Assembly: GCA_902589185.1 (NCBI GenBank)
Contig: CACIRZ010000002.1
Span: forward strand, 1 to 64,000
DNA from: an uncultured SAR116 cluster alpha proteobacterium
GTDB taxonomy: Bacteria; Pseudomonadota; Alphaproteobacteria; Puniceispirillales; Marisalimonadaceae
Direction: 5' to 3'
DNA: 64,000 bases
This document shows, piece by piece, positions 10,905-20,014 of this stretch. Made by a program: the position numbers and the translations under genes. Below the pieces are notes generated by a model that saw only the letters and a list, made by a program, of their open reading frames with translations, did not search any database and was not told the DNA's origin. How positions within the stretch are numbered: position 1 is the stretch's first letter; every line of letters starts with the position of its first letter.

Positions 10905-11414
10905 CTAAATATTTTTCTTATAGCAAACAGAGGCTCCACATTTTCTACAAATTAAATTTAATTTTCGCCTATGTGTTTTTTGTTCCCAACAAAAATTTTC
11001 ACAATACCTTATCCATTTATAATCTGAAAATTCTAAAGTATGACACCTCTTTGCTGAGCACCCTAGCTTTTTAGCCATTTTTTTCCATACGATGTCATGA
11101 CCATGCTTAGGACCGACAAGGGCATGAGCTATTTCATGAAGAATTGTGTCATAAATTTCTGACTCATTTGAATTTCTAATGAAATTCCTTGAAAACGAGA
11201 TTTTTTTCTCTCTAAAAAAACATGCGCCTGCTCTTACTTTTGCATGATCTAGATCTAATTTCCAATCAAATAGTCCATTTTTGTCCATTTCAGTTCTAGC
11301 TAGATCCAAAAATTTTCTAAAAGACTCAAAATCTTTAGGCTGTTTGTTCTTAATAGAACTATTACTTTTACTGAAATTAAACGCATTTTTTATTTTTAAA
11401 ATTTCTTTTATCAT
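10905..11414 (-). CDS. SprT-like zinc metalloprotease family protein
   Basis: A 169-residue SprT-family protein. The gluzincin motif HEIAH lies at about 93-97 with a further histidine near 104 (GPKHGHD), giving the HExxH plus H zinc site. The C-terminal third has a zinc-ribbon-like set of cysteines (CENFC and CRKC). Eukaryotic Spartan relatives digest DNA-protein crosslinks, but the bacterial family has no settled role, so protease function is an inference. The gene is convergent with mce (three bases between stops). Its start lies 11 bases from that of the divergent ABC ATPase gene. Confidence 0.8.
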   Translation of the reverse strand: MIKEILKIKNAFNFSKSNSSIKNKQPKDFESFRKFLDLARTEMDKNGLFDWKLDLDHAKVRAGACFFREKKISFSRNFIRNSNESEIYDTILHEIAHALVGPKHGHDIVWKKMAKKLGCSAKRCHTLEFSDYKWIRYCENFCWEQKTHRRKLNLICRKCGASVCYKKNI

Positions 11415-11425
11415 TTATTTATTTT

Positions 11426-12100
11426 ATGGTTTTAACTTTAGGTTATTTGACTTTGCTTGAACTAATTAACATATCATTGAAATGGAATTCTCCAAAAGAA
11501 AAACCGTTTATCAAAAATCTTAATCTAAAGATAAATAATGGTAATATTTTATGCGTTTTTGGTAAAAGTGGAGTTGGAAAATCTTCTTTAATTAACGTTA
11601 TAGCAGGCACTACTGAAGATAACTTATCATTTGAAGGTGAAATAATTTTAAATGGGAAAATTTTGAATAATACTCCAATCGAAAAAAGAAAAATTGGACT
11701 TTTACTGCAAGACGGTGCTTTATTTCCTCATTTGACAGTCGAACAAAATATATATTTTGGAATGAATAGAAAGCTAAAATCAAAAGAAAAATTATTTTTA
11801 ATAGATGAAAATTTAAAAAAAGCTAATATGGAGGGCTTTCAAAAAAGATACCCATATACTCTTTCAGGAGGTCAAAAAGCTAGAATAGCTTGTCTTAGAG
11901 CAGTATTATCAGAACCAGAGGTGTTATTACTTGATGAACCTTTTTCGTCTTTAGACACTGAGCACAGAAATACATTCAGAAACTTTGTTATTGATAAAGT
12001 AAAGGAAAGTAAAATACCTTGTTTGATAGTTACTCATGATGAAACTGATAAAATGATAAGTAATGAAAAACCTATAGATCTAAATACATTTATGAGATAA
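11426..12100 (+). CDS. ABC transporter ATP-binding protein, YnjD-like
   Basis: An ABC ATPase of 224 residues. Walker A is GKSGVGKSS (about 46-54), the signature is LSGGQKAR (about 146-153) and Walker B is LLLDEP (about 167-172). The pattern around the signature and FSSLDTEHRNTFR resembles the YnjD family of E. coli, whose partners are the YnjC permease and YnjB binding protein; the substrate there is not firmly known. No permease or binding protein gene is adjacent, so this ATPase is an orphan in the window. ATG at 11426 is only 11 bases from the divergent start; a TTG at 11456 is an alternative that leaves more room. ThiQ-like thiamine transport is another possible reading. Confidence 0.75.
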   Translation: MVLTLGYLTLLELINISLKWNSPKEKPFIKNLNLKINNGNILCVFGKSGVGKSSLINVIAGTTEDNLSFEGEIILNGKILNNTPIEKRKIGLLLQDGALFPHLTVEQNIYFGMNRKLKSKEKLFLIDENLKKANMEGFQKRYPYTLSGGQKARIACLRAVLSEPEVLLLDEPFSSLDTEHRNTFRNFVIDKVKESKIPCLIVTHDETDKMISNEKPIDLNTFMR

Positions 12101-12191
12101 TTATAATCTAAACCTTTTAATAATTACTAATAATACGTTGCTTAAATAATATTATTCGTTAAGAATAAATTATAATAATAAAGGGTGCACT

Positions 12192-12806
12192 ATGAATTCG
12201 TCTATTAATGCTTCAAATATTATCATTGATAATCAAGATAATAAAATTATTTCAAAAGCGGAGGCCGAAGAGGCTGTTAAAACACTAATACGCTATATTG
12301 GTGAAGATCCTGAAAGAGAAGGCCTATTAGAAACCCCTAAAAGAGTAATAAAATCATTTAACGAATTTTATGCAGGTTATAGTCAAGATCCTGAAATATT
12401 TTTATCTAAAACTTTTGAAGATATAGAGGGGTATAACGATATTGTTTTGTTAAAAAATATAAATTTTGAAAGTCATTGTGAACATCATATGGTCCCAATA
12501 ATTGGAAGAGCATCTATAGGTTATTATCCAGACAAAAGAGTTGTTGGAATATCAAAACTAGCAAGAGTTTTAGATCTTTATGCTAAAAGACTTCAAACTC
12601 AAGAGACTATGACCGCACAAATATTAAATTGTATAGATAAAACTCTACTCCCTAAAGGAACTGCAGTATTTATTGATGCAGAACATCACTGTATGAGCAC
12701 TAGAGGTGTTTTGAAAAATGATGTTACAATGACAACTAATCTATTTAGTGGTTGTTTTTTAGAAGATTCAAATTTACAAGATAGATTTTTGAAAATGGCA
12801 TCTTAA
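12192..12806 (+). CDS. folE: GTP cyclohydrolase I
   Basis: Converts GTP to 7,8-dihydroneopterin triphosphate, the first step of folate or pterin synthesis, in the cytoplasm. The protein has 204 residues. The zinc-binding motif HCEHH is at about 95-99, and the second zinc/catalytic segment EHHCMSTRG is near 163-171. The extra N-terminal 25 residues are variable in the family. A TATAAT sequence at 12171-12176 could be the -10 element for this gene, about 15 bases before the ATG, but no good -35 is visible. It may also supply 7-deazaguanine synthesis. Confidence 0.96.
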   Translation: MNSSINASNIIIDNQDNKIISKAEAEEAVKTLIRYIGEDPEREGLLETPKRVIKSFNEFYAGYSQDPEIFLSKTFEDIEGYNDIVLLKNINFESHCEHHMVPIIGRASIGYYPDKRVVGISKLARVLDLYAKRLQTQETMTAQILNCIDKTLLPKGTAVFIDAEHHCMSTRGVLKNDVTMTTNLFSGCFLEDSNLQDRFLKMAS

Positions 12807-12852
12807 GGAAATTTTAATAAAATAATCTTTAAAAAAGCTTACAGAATAAATC

Positions 12853-14298
12853 ATGAAATTTGCACCCATAATCTATCTCATAGGAATGTTGTTATGCATA
12901 CTTTCTTTATTTATGTTAGTGCCTGCATTTGTAGATTGGTTCTATGGTAGTGAAAACTGGCCAGCATTTATAGGATCTTCAATATCTACATTATTTGTGG
13001 GATTAATACTTTTCTTTTCAAACAAAGGAAGTGCAACTGAACATTTAGAATTAAGGCAAGCATTTTTATTAACTAATAGTGCATGGATCTCAATCGCTTT
13101 ATTTGGATCATTGCCATTTTTACTATCAAATATTGAAATGAGCTTTGTTGACGCTTTTTTTGAATCAACATCTGGAATAACAACTACAGGTGCAACTGTA
13201 ATTGAAAAGTTAGAAGCAAAGTCTCATGGAATTTTAATTTGGCGAGCCCTTCTTCAATGGCTTGGTGGTGTAGGCATAATTGTTATGGCCTTAGCAGTTT
13301 TACCAATGTTATCAATTGGTGGTATGCAACTCTTTAAAACTGAGTCATATGAAACTCCTGATAAAGTAGTTCCAAAGGCAGCAAGCTTTGCTGCAGGTAT
13401 AAGTATTGTTTATATAACTTTAACTGTTATATGGGCATTAATGTTATGGGGAGCTGGAATGCCAATGTTTGATTCAATTGCACATGCAATGACAACTCTT
13501 GCAACTGGGGGATACTCAACAAAGTCTGAATCATTAGCAGCGTTTAATTCTTCAACCATTGAAATAATTATTATTTTTGGAATGTTAGTTGGATCTCTTC
13601 CATTTGTTCATTATTTAACTTTATCCAAAAATGGTTTAAAAAATCTTATTAAGGATGATCAAGTTAAACTATTTTTGACTATGGTTTTGTTTGTGGTTTT
13701 GATCATATCTTTGTATTTGAGTTTTAATAATATGCCATATCTTGATGCTTTGAGGCTAGCTTCCTTCAATGTTGTTTCAATAATTACTGGTACTGGTTTT
13801 GGGACGTCTAATTTTAGTAATTGGGGGGGGTTTCCTACAACTATTTTACTAATTCTTATGTTTGTAGGAGGTTGTGCTGGATCAACGACTTGTGGTTTAA
13901 GAATGGCAAGAATACAAGTTTTGATAGCAAACGCAAAAGCGCAAGTTTCTAAACTTATAAGGCCACATGCAATAGTAGTTTCTTATTACAACCAAAAACC
14001 AATCCCAGAAAATGTGGCTGAGTCTGTAATGGGTTTTTTCTTTTTATATATAATTTCTTTTGCAGTAATTGCTAGCTTGTTAGGCGGATTAGGACTTGAC
14101 TTTGTTACTGCAATTTCAGGCGCAGCTTCAGCTATTGGAAATGTTGGTCCTGGATTAGGAGATATAATTGGTCCATCAGGATCATATCAATCGATCCCAG
14201 ATCTAGGAAAATTGATTTTATGTGCAGGAATGATATTAGGTCGCCTAGAAATTTTTGCGATTTTAGTTATGTTCTCACCATTATTTTGGAAGAATTGA
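12853..14298 (+). CDS. trkH: Trk-type potassium uptake membrane subunit
   Basis: A TrkH/KtrB-family K+ channel-like subunit of 481 residues with about ten hydrophobic segments in the inner membrane. The four selectivity-filter loops with the conserved glycine can be seen: TTTGATV, TLATGGYST, ITGTGFGTS and GNVGPGLGD. No TrkA regulatory subunit gene is adjacent, so it must be supplied from elsewhere. At 13823-13830 the gene contains a run of eight G encoding the W-G-G next to the third filter, very unusual for such AT-rich DNA. The frame is intact through it. The ribosome binding site is weak. Confidence 0.93.
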   Translation: MKFAPIIYLIGMLLCILSLFMLVPAFVDWFYGSENWPAFIGSSISTLFVGLILFFSNKGSATEHLELRQAFLLTNSAWISIALFGSLPFLLSNIEMSFVDAFFESTSGITTTGATVIEKLEAKSHGILIWRALLQWLGGVGIIVMALAVLPMLSIGGMQLFKTESYETPDKVVPKAASFAAGISIVYITLTVIWALMLWGAGMPMFDSIAHAMTTLATGGYSTKSESLAAFNSSTIEIIIIFGMLVGSLPFVHYLTLSKNGLKNLIKDDQVKLFLTMVLFVVLIISLYLSFNNMPYLDALRLASFNVVSIITGTGFGTSNFSNWGGFPTTILLILMFVGGCAGSTTCGLRMARIQVLIANAKAQVSKLIRPHAIVVSYYNQKPIPENVAESVMGFFFLYIISFAVIASLLGGLGLDFVTAISGAASAIGNVGPGLGDIIGPSGSYQSIPDLGKLILCAGMILGRLEIFAILVMFSPLFWKN

Positions 14299-14306
14299 TT
14301 ATAAAT

Positions 14307-15176
14307 TTAACTAGGGAATATTCTTTCTGATTTACAAAACTCACAGACAACTTTCACATTTCCGTTTTCATCTGCAATATCTCTCAATTCTTTTTTGCTT
14401 AAATTTTTAATAGCAAATTTTATCTTTTCTTCAGAGCACCTACATTGGTCTTGGATAATGATTTCATCATATACTGTGATTTCTAGCTCATTGAATAATC
14501 TATAAAGTATTTCTTCTGAGGTAAGATTAGTTGATAAAAACTCTTCTTTACCTAATGTTGACAAAAAATTCAATGAATTTTGCCAAATCTCTTCATTGCT
14601 TTCCTCATCAAAGCTATTTTTAAAAGGCATTTTTTGCAGCATTATAAGTCCTGCAGAAAATAAGTTTTTTCTATTATTTTTTTCAATATCAAAATAATTA
14701 AAAGTAAGAAATTTTGTTTCTAACTGTTCAGAATTATTAAAGTAAAGTTCTGTTGTTTTAGATATGCTTGGTTCTTCAAGAGAAACAATACCTTGATATC
14801 TTTTAGTATGTTTCCCCTGATCTAAAGTGAATGAAATATGTCCTGAACCCATTAAAGAATTTAAGTTACTCTCTGTATTCGTAAAATCTGCATTTAGACC
14901 AACGTAACCCCTAAGGAATCCATCACTTGTTATGTCAGAAAATAAAGTGTGAACGTCTCCTATACCTTTAGCTTGAATAGTAAAAACACCATCATGCTTC
15001 ATTCTAGACCCTAAACATGCGGTAATAGTAAGTGTATCAGCAAATAAACTTTCCACATTTGTTGGATATTCATGGCGCTTTACTATTTCAGAAACAACAG
15101 TTTGAAGTCTTACTATATTGCCTCTGACAGAATTGTTACCTAATTGGAATGGAATTACGTTATTATTCAAAGTCAT
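14307..15176 (-). CDS. hslO: redox-activated chaperone Hsp33
   Basis: Hsp33, a cytoplasmic holdase that is switched on when its zinc-bound cysteines are oxidised. The protein has 289 residues. Near the C-terminus it has C-x-C (about 245 and 247) and CEFC (about 278-281), the four zinc ligands and redox switch. The N-terminal domain includes the family stretch GSGHISFTLDQG. It lies 14 bases downstream of argF in the same direction and is probably cotranscribed with argD-argF. It is convergent with trkH. Confidence 0.93.
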   Translation of the reverse strand: MTLNNNVIPFQLGNNSVRGNIVRLQTVVSEIVKRHEYPTNVESLFADTLTITACLGSRMKHDGVFTIQAKGIGDVHTLFSDITSDGFLRGYVGLNADFTNTESNLNSLMGSGHISFTLDQGKHTKRYQGIVSLEEPSISKTTELYFNNSEQLETKFLTFNYFDIEKNNRKNLFSAGLIMLQKMPFKNSFDEESNEEIWQNSLNFLSTLGKEEFLSTNLTSEEILYRLFNELEITVYDEIIIQDQCRCSEEKIKFAIKNLSKKELRDIADENGNVKVVCEFCKSERIFPS

Positions 15177-15190
15177 TTTAGTAATATAAG

Positions 15191-16090
15191 TTACTCAAAT
15201 TTATTATTAAAACAAAATTGCATGATTGCTTTATGTGCATGTAATCTATTCTCAGCTTCATCAAACACAACAGATTGACTTCCTTCTAGCACTTCAGAAC
15301 TTACCTCTTTATTTCGGTAAGCGGGTAGACAATGCATAAAGATGGCATTCTTATCTGCTAATTCCATTATTTTTTTATTTACTTGAAATGGTATGAATTG
15401 ATCTTCAGGAAATGGACTTTTGTCACCCATTGATCTCCATGTATCAGTAATAATACAGTTAGCACCTTCTGCGGCTTCTTGAGGATTATGTGTAATAGAA
15501 ATATTATGATTTCTTTCAAGAGCCCATGATATTGTTTTCGCATCTGGTTTTACACCCTTTGGACAAGCTATGATTAATTCAAAATTTAGTAAACCAGAAG
15601 CCTCTATCCAGCTTTGTAAAACGTTATTACAATCACCAAACCAGGTAATCTTTTTATTTTCAAAATCTTTTATATGTTCTTTTATAGTAATTAAATCTGC
15701 TACAACTTGGCAAGGATGACTAAAATCTGTAAGAGCATTAATTACAGGAACCTCAGAAATATTTGCATACTTTATTAACTGATCATGTCCAAAGCATCTT
15801 ATGATCACCATGTCTGCATATCGTTCTAACACTCTAGCAGCATCCTCAACAGTCTCTCTTTCACCTAATTGCATTTCTTTTTCATTCAAAAGATAGCTGT
15901 TTCCACCTAATTGATTTATTCCTACTTCAAAAGATATTCGAGTTCTTAAAGAAGGTTTTTCAAAGATAAGAACAACGTTTTTATCTTTCATAAATTGAGC
16001 ACAATTATTGTTTTTCCATTTTAAAGACAATGAAATTAAGTCAATAAGTTGATCTTTATTTAGATCCTTTAAATCAATAAAATTAGGCAT
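15191..16090 (-). CDS. argF: ornithine carbamoyltransferase
   Basis: Makes citrulline from ornithine and carbamoyl phosphate. The protein has 299 residues. The carbamoyl phosphate site is KPSLRTRISFE (near 50-60) and the ornithine-binding loop is MHCLPAYR (near 262-269). Arginine synthesis is preferred over catabolism because argD is directly upstream, with a six-base gap, and argG is also in the window. Confidence 0.96.
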   Translation of the reverse strand: MPNFIDLKDLNKDQLIDLISLSLKWKNNNCAQFMKDKNVVLIFEKPSLRTRISFEVGINQLGGNSYLLNEKEMQLGERETVEDAARVLERYADMVIIRCFGHDQLIKYANISEVPVINALTDFSHPCQVVADLITIKEHIKDFENKKITWFGDCNNVLQSWIEASGLLNFELIIACPKGVKPDAKTISWALERNHNISITHNPQEAAEGANCIITDTWRSMGDKSPFPEDQFIPFQVNKKIMELADKNAIFMHCLPAYRNKEVSSEVLEGSQSVVFDEAENRLHAHKAIMQFCFNNKFE

Positions 16091-16096
16091 AATATT

Positions 16097-17293
16097 TTAG
16101 TTTTTTTTAATTTCTTTAACAACTTCACTTAAAATTTCAAAAGCTTGGTCTATTTCTTCTTTAGAAGTATTAAGTGGTGGAAGTAATCTAATAGTATTTT
16201 CTGCAGCACCTACTAGCAATAAACCTTTATCTCTTGATATATTTCCAAAATCACCTGCAGCAATATTTTCTGTTAAATGAAAGCCCCTTAACATTCCTGA
16301 GCCTTTTTTAGATAATATTACTGGAGATACCCTATCGTCCTCATTTATTAAGGCATCCATTTTATTATCAAAGTAAGTAATATTTTTTCTTAAGGTTGTG
16401 AGAAAATCATCCTCTAATAAAAGATCCAAAACAGCATTGGCGGATCGCATAGCTAAAGGATTACCTCCAAATGTACTGCCATGAGTACCTGGTATCATTG
16501 CGTCACCTACTTTAGCTTTTGCCATAACAGCTCCTACTGGGAACCCCCCACCAAGACCCTTAGCTAACGCTATTATATCTGGTTCAATATTTTCTTGTTG
16601 ATAAGCAAAAAGAGTTCCTGACCTACCCATTCCAATTTGCACTTCATCTGAAATCAACAAAGATCCATTTTCATTGGCAATATCTTGCAGCAATTTAAGG
16701 TAGCCTTTAGGAGCTTTTCTGGCACCACCTTCTCCTTGAACTGGTTCTAGTAAAATAGCCGCAACATGTTTACCTATTTTATTTTTTAAACTTTCAATAT
16801 CTCCCCATTCAACATGTGTAAAGCCTTGGGCAGATGGTCCGAAACCTTCTCTAAATAATGGTCTATCATTTGCAGCCAACATTGCTAAAGTACGACCATG
16901 AAAAGCTCCAGTAGCACAAATAATTTCTGTCCTATCTTTTTCACCGTTTGCCCATGCAAACCTTCTAGCAACTTTAACAGCCCCTTCAGTTGCTTCAGCA
17001 CCAGAATTACAGAAGAAGACTCTATCTACACATGAATTTTTTACAAGTTTTTCTGCAACAATTTCTTGTTCTGGAATCCTGTAAAGATTAGATGTATGCC
17101 ATAATTTCGAAGCTTGATCTTTTAAAGCCTCCACCAACTTTGGATGACAATGTCCAAATGCATTAACAGCAATACCACTTGCGTAATCTAAATATTTTTT
17201 TCCATCTTCAGAGTATAAATAACTACCCTCACCATGCGTAAAGGCTATATCAATTCTTCCATATGTTGTCATTATAGATGGGCTTATTGTCAT
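16097..17293 (-). CDS. argD: acetylornithine aminotransferase
   Basis: A class III PLP-dependent aminotransferase of 398 residues that converts N-acetylglutamate semialdehyde to N-acetylornithine; it may also act in lysine synthesis. The PLP lysine lies in ALAKGLGGGFPVGA. Other signatures are FFCNSGAEATEGAVKVAR and DEVQIGMGRSGTLFAYQ. It is first gene of the argD-argF-hslO run and its promoter should lie in the very AT-rich 17294-17357. Paralogues of this fold are easily confused, but the argF neighbour supports argD. Confidence 0.94.
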   Translation of the reverse strand: MTISPSIMTTYGRIDIAFTHGEGSYLYSEDGKKYLDYASGIAVNAFGHCHPKLVEALKDQASKLWHTSNLYRIPEQEIVAEKLVKNSCVDRVFFCNSGAEATEGAVKVARRFAWANGEKDRTEIICATGAFHGRTLAMLAANDRPLFREGFGPSAQGFTHVEWGDIESLKNKIGKHVAAILLEPVQGEGGARKAPKGYLKLLQDIANENGSLLISDEVQIGMGRSGTLFAYQQENIEPDIIALAKGLGGGFPVGAVMAKAKVGDAMIPGTHGSTFGGNPLAMRSANAVLDLLLEDDFLTTLRKNITYFDNKMDALINEDDRVSPVILSKKGSGMLRGFHLTENIAAGDFGNISRDKGLLLVGAAENTIRLLPPLNTSKEEIDQAFEILSEVVKEIKKN

Positions 17294-17357
17294 ACTAAAA
17301 CTTCCATAAATTTATAAGAATATACAATAATAATTAAAAAGAAATAAATAAGAAATT

Positions 17358-18506
17358 TTAAATAAAATGCTTAGCTAATTTTAGTCCTTGAGCTTGATAA
17401 TTATTTGAGCTTCCAGCTTCACCATACAAGATGCTTGGCACACTTGCCATTGGTTCATAAACAAGTCTACAGACTGTCTGGTCTTGTTCTATTAAAAAAG
17501 GTACATCATGAGATCTTACCTCCAATACTGCTTTGGTTTTAGAAGCACCAAGTTCTGTCCAGCCAAATCCAGGGTCAAAAAAACCAGCATAATGAGCTCT
17601 AAATTCACCAACCTTGGTATCATAGGCTCTCATCTCTGCAGCATACTTTGACGGAACAGAAACGTATTCTTTACTAGCTAATATGTAGAATGCATCAGGG
17701 CTGAGTATTAAACTTCCTTGATTGTTTTTATTTTGAAAATCACCACCTTGGTATAAAAGATCTTCTACAGTTATTTTTTCCCAAAACAATTCACGTTTAT
17801 AATAATTTGGTTTATCGATGTCTATAAGCATAGAATGTTTTCTTGCTTTGTAGCCAATCAAGCCATTTTCACCAACTAAATCTACAGATAAAGGAACACC
17901 ATTTTGAATTTTATCAGGAAGATTAATATTATCTTGATTTCTAACCAATCCAACATGTTCTTGCAATATTTCCATTTCTTTATCTGAAGTAAATGCCTGT
18001 CCTCTTCTTAATCTTAATTGATTAAGTCGTGAACCAGTTCTTACTAAAACAGAAAATGTCCTAGGAGATATTTCTGCATATAAAGGTCCCTGATATCCAG
18101 CTGGAATTTGTTCAAATTCCAATGCACCATCAACAATTAACCTTGTGAAAACGTCAAGTCTTCCAGTAGAACTTTTTGGATTTGCAATCCCTGTTAAATT
18201 ATCACTAAGACTTACATTCTCTAACAACTTGACGATATACACGCATCCACATTCTAAAACAGCACCATCTATTAGACTGAATTCGTGCATAGCTAGATCT
18301 TTTAATCTACTAGATACTTTATTTCCCTTACCTGGAAGAAAGGAGGCTGGCACTCTCCATGCTTTTATACCTAATCTTAAATCAATAGAAGCCGGTTGTA
18401 TTAGATCTTTTTCAATGCCATTTTCACTGGTAATTACGTTTTTATTGATCAATTCTAAAATTTCTTGACTTGATAAAACACCAGCAATTTTTTGAATTTT
18501 ATTCAT
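17358..18506 (-). CDS. two-domain dCTP deaminase (2'-deoxycytidine 5'-triphosphate deaminase)
   Basis: A 382-residue protein of the long DCD form seen in many alphaproteobacteria, about twice the length of E. coli Dcd and apparently a tandem of two dUTPase-like folds. The first half has QPASIDLRLG and IANPKSSTGRLDVFTRLIVDGA, with the SSxGR-type motif. The second half contains HYAGFFDPGFGW, like the product-binding part of Dcd. It deaminates dCTP to dUTP for thymidylate synthesis. A 24-base gap separates it from the downstream ABC-2 permease gene. Confidence 0.85.
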   Translation of the reverse strand: MNKIQKIAGVLSSQEILELINKNVITSENGIEKDLIQPASIDLRLGIKAWRVPASFLPGKGNKVSSRLKDLAMHEFSLIDGAVLECGCVYIVKLLENVSLSDNLTGIANPKSSTGRLDVFTRLIVDGALEFEQIPAGYQGPLYAEISPRTFSVLVRTGSRLNQLRLRRGQAFTSDKEMEILQEHVGLVRNQDNINLPDKIQNGVPLSVDLVGENGLIGYKARKHSMLIDIDKPNYYKRELFWEKITVEDLLYQGGDFQNKNNQGSLILSPDAFYILASKEYVSVPSKYAAEMRAYDTKVGEFRAHYAGFFDPGFGWTELGASKTKAVLEVRSHDVPFLIEQDQTVCRLVYEPMASVPSILYGEAGSSNNYQAQGLKLAKHFI

Positions 18507-18530
18507 TTTAGATTTCCAAAATTATTTTAA

Positions 18531-19340
18531 CTAGGACCTAAGTCTATAACCTGTTTTTAGTATATACCAAGCAAATATACTTAGTGCAAAGTTACAACAA
18601 AGTAAAACTGAACTTCCCAATATAGGAGACGCATCACTTAATCCAATAAAACTAAACCTTAACCCATCAATAGCATAAAAAATAGGATTACTATAAGCTA
18701 AAATTTTTAGAGATTCAGGAAGTCTTTCTATTGAATAAAAAGTGCCAGATAAAAATGCTAGTGGTTGAATTACAAAATTTGAAATAATTGACAATTGATC
18801 AAATTTTTGAGCCCAAATCCCAGCAAGCATCCCTATTATTGCTAATGTTATGCCTCCTTGAATTAAGTATAACATCATCCAAATAAAATATTTCGGTAAA
18901 TCAATAATTCCTATAATCCATAATAATGAAAAAGAAGCTGTAAAAACACATAACCCTCTGGTAACACCAGCTAAAGTATGGGCAATTAAAATTTCTATGG
19001 GCCCTAAAGGAGACATTAATAGATCGACTATAGATCCTTGAACCTTTGCGGTCATAAAGGCTGAAGAAACATTAGCAAAAGAATTTTGGATAACACTCAT
19101 CATGATTAATCCTGGAACTAAGAAAGTTATGAATGGAACCTGATAAAAACCAGCATTTCTATCAATCGCAATTGAAAATACAATTACAAAGAGTAAAGTG
19201 GTTACCATTGGAGCTGTAATAGTTTGCAAGAAAACATTCGTAAACCTCTTTACTTCTTTAATGTATAAAGTGAATAAACCCGTCCAATTTACCTTTCCAA
19301 TTTCTCTTTTAACACCAAGTTTAAAATTTGTATTTTTCAA
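18531..19340 (-). CDS. ABC-2 type transporter permease
   Basis: An integral membrane subunit of an ABC-2 exporter, 269 residues, with six predicted hydrophobic segments. The C-terminal region includes SGTFYSIERLPESL and NPIFYAIDGLRFSFIG, typical of YadH/NodJ-type permeases. The substrate is not evident; drugs, polysaccharide and lipids are all exported by relatives. No cognate ATPase gene is next to it in the window, which is unusual. The only nearby ABC ATPase (11.4 kb) belongs to an importer family. Confidence 0.85.
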   Translation of the reverse strand: MKNTNFKLGVKREIGKVNWTGLFTLYIKEVKRFTNVFLQTITAPMVTTLLFVIVFSIAIDRNAGFYQVPFITFLVPGLIMMSVIQNSFANVSSAFMTAKVQGSIVDLLMSPLGPIEILIAHTLAGVTRGLCVFTASFSLLWIIGIIDLPKYFIWMMLYLIQGGITLAIIGMLAGIWAQKFDQLSIISNFVIQPLAFLSGTFYSIERLPESLKILAYSNPIFYAIDGLRFSFIGLSDASPILGSSVLLCCNFALSIFAWYILKTGYRLRS

Positions 19341-19421
19341 AAATTTTTCTCCATTAATATAAATATTTATAATTTTTATAATCTATATATATTAATTAGT
19401 AATTATATTTAATTAAGATAA

Positions 19422-19994
19422 ATGAATTTTCGCATGAATGAAGAAGAAAAAATAATGAAGAAAATGAGAAAATCTGCAATGTCTTATTTGGCTCGATATG
19501 AAGTTTCAGTGCACCAATTTGAAAACACAATGAAACGAAAACTATCTAATTTAAAAGTTGATGCAAATAACTTAGATAAGATTAAAATAATAAGAAATTT
19601 AAAAAATGAGATGATATTAGCCAAATTCATTGATGATAAGCGTTTTGCTGAAACAAAAATTCGTACAATAAGACGTCAAGGTGGATCAGAAAGATTTATT
19701 TATGCAAAATTAAGTGAAAAAGGAATATCAAACGATATAATTAAATTTGCTATTAATACAGTAGATGAGGACCATGAAAACGCAGAAATGATTGCAGCAA
19801 TAACTTTTATTAAGAAAAAGAATATAGGCATATATTATAAAAGGAACTTAGAACATAAAATTGATGAATTTGAATTAAAAAATAAATGGTATGGAGCACT
19901 CTCAAGAAGAGGTTTCTCATTAGATATTGTTAAAAAGGTTTTTGAAATTAAAGATATTGAAAAAGCTGATTTAATTTTAGAAAATAATCTATAA
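19422..19994 (+). CDS. recX: RecX family regulatory protein
   Basis: A 190-residue all-helical protein of the RecX family, which binds RecA filaments and modulates recombination. The recognisable pieces are SYLARYEVS with a VHQFENTMKRKL helix, FIDDKRFAETKIRTIRRQGGSE, and LSEKGISNDIIKFAI. The third repeat is shown by ALSRRGFSLDIVKKV. Alphaproteobacterial RecX proteins often sit away from recA, as here. The start has no strong ribosome binding site and could be a few codons further in. Assignment is by pattern, with moderate to good confidence. Confidence 0.8.
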   Translation: MNFRMNEEEKIMKKMRKSAMSYLARYEVSVHQFENTMKRKLSNLKVDANNLDKIKIIRNLKNEMILAKFIDDKRFAETKIRTIRRQGGSERFIYAKLSEKGISNDIIKFAINTVDEDHENAEMIAAITFIKKKNIGIYYKRNLEHKIDEFELKNKWYGALSRRGFSLDIVKKVFEIKDIEKADLILENNL

Positions 19995-20014
19995 AAATAT
20001 AAAAGGATTAGAAA

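Noticed and set aside
18145-18468. 107-codon plus-strand frame opposite the dCTP deaminase gene
   Set aside because: Antisense to conserved codons, with no translation signal.
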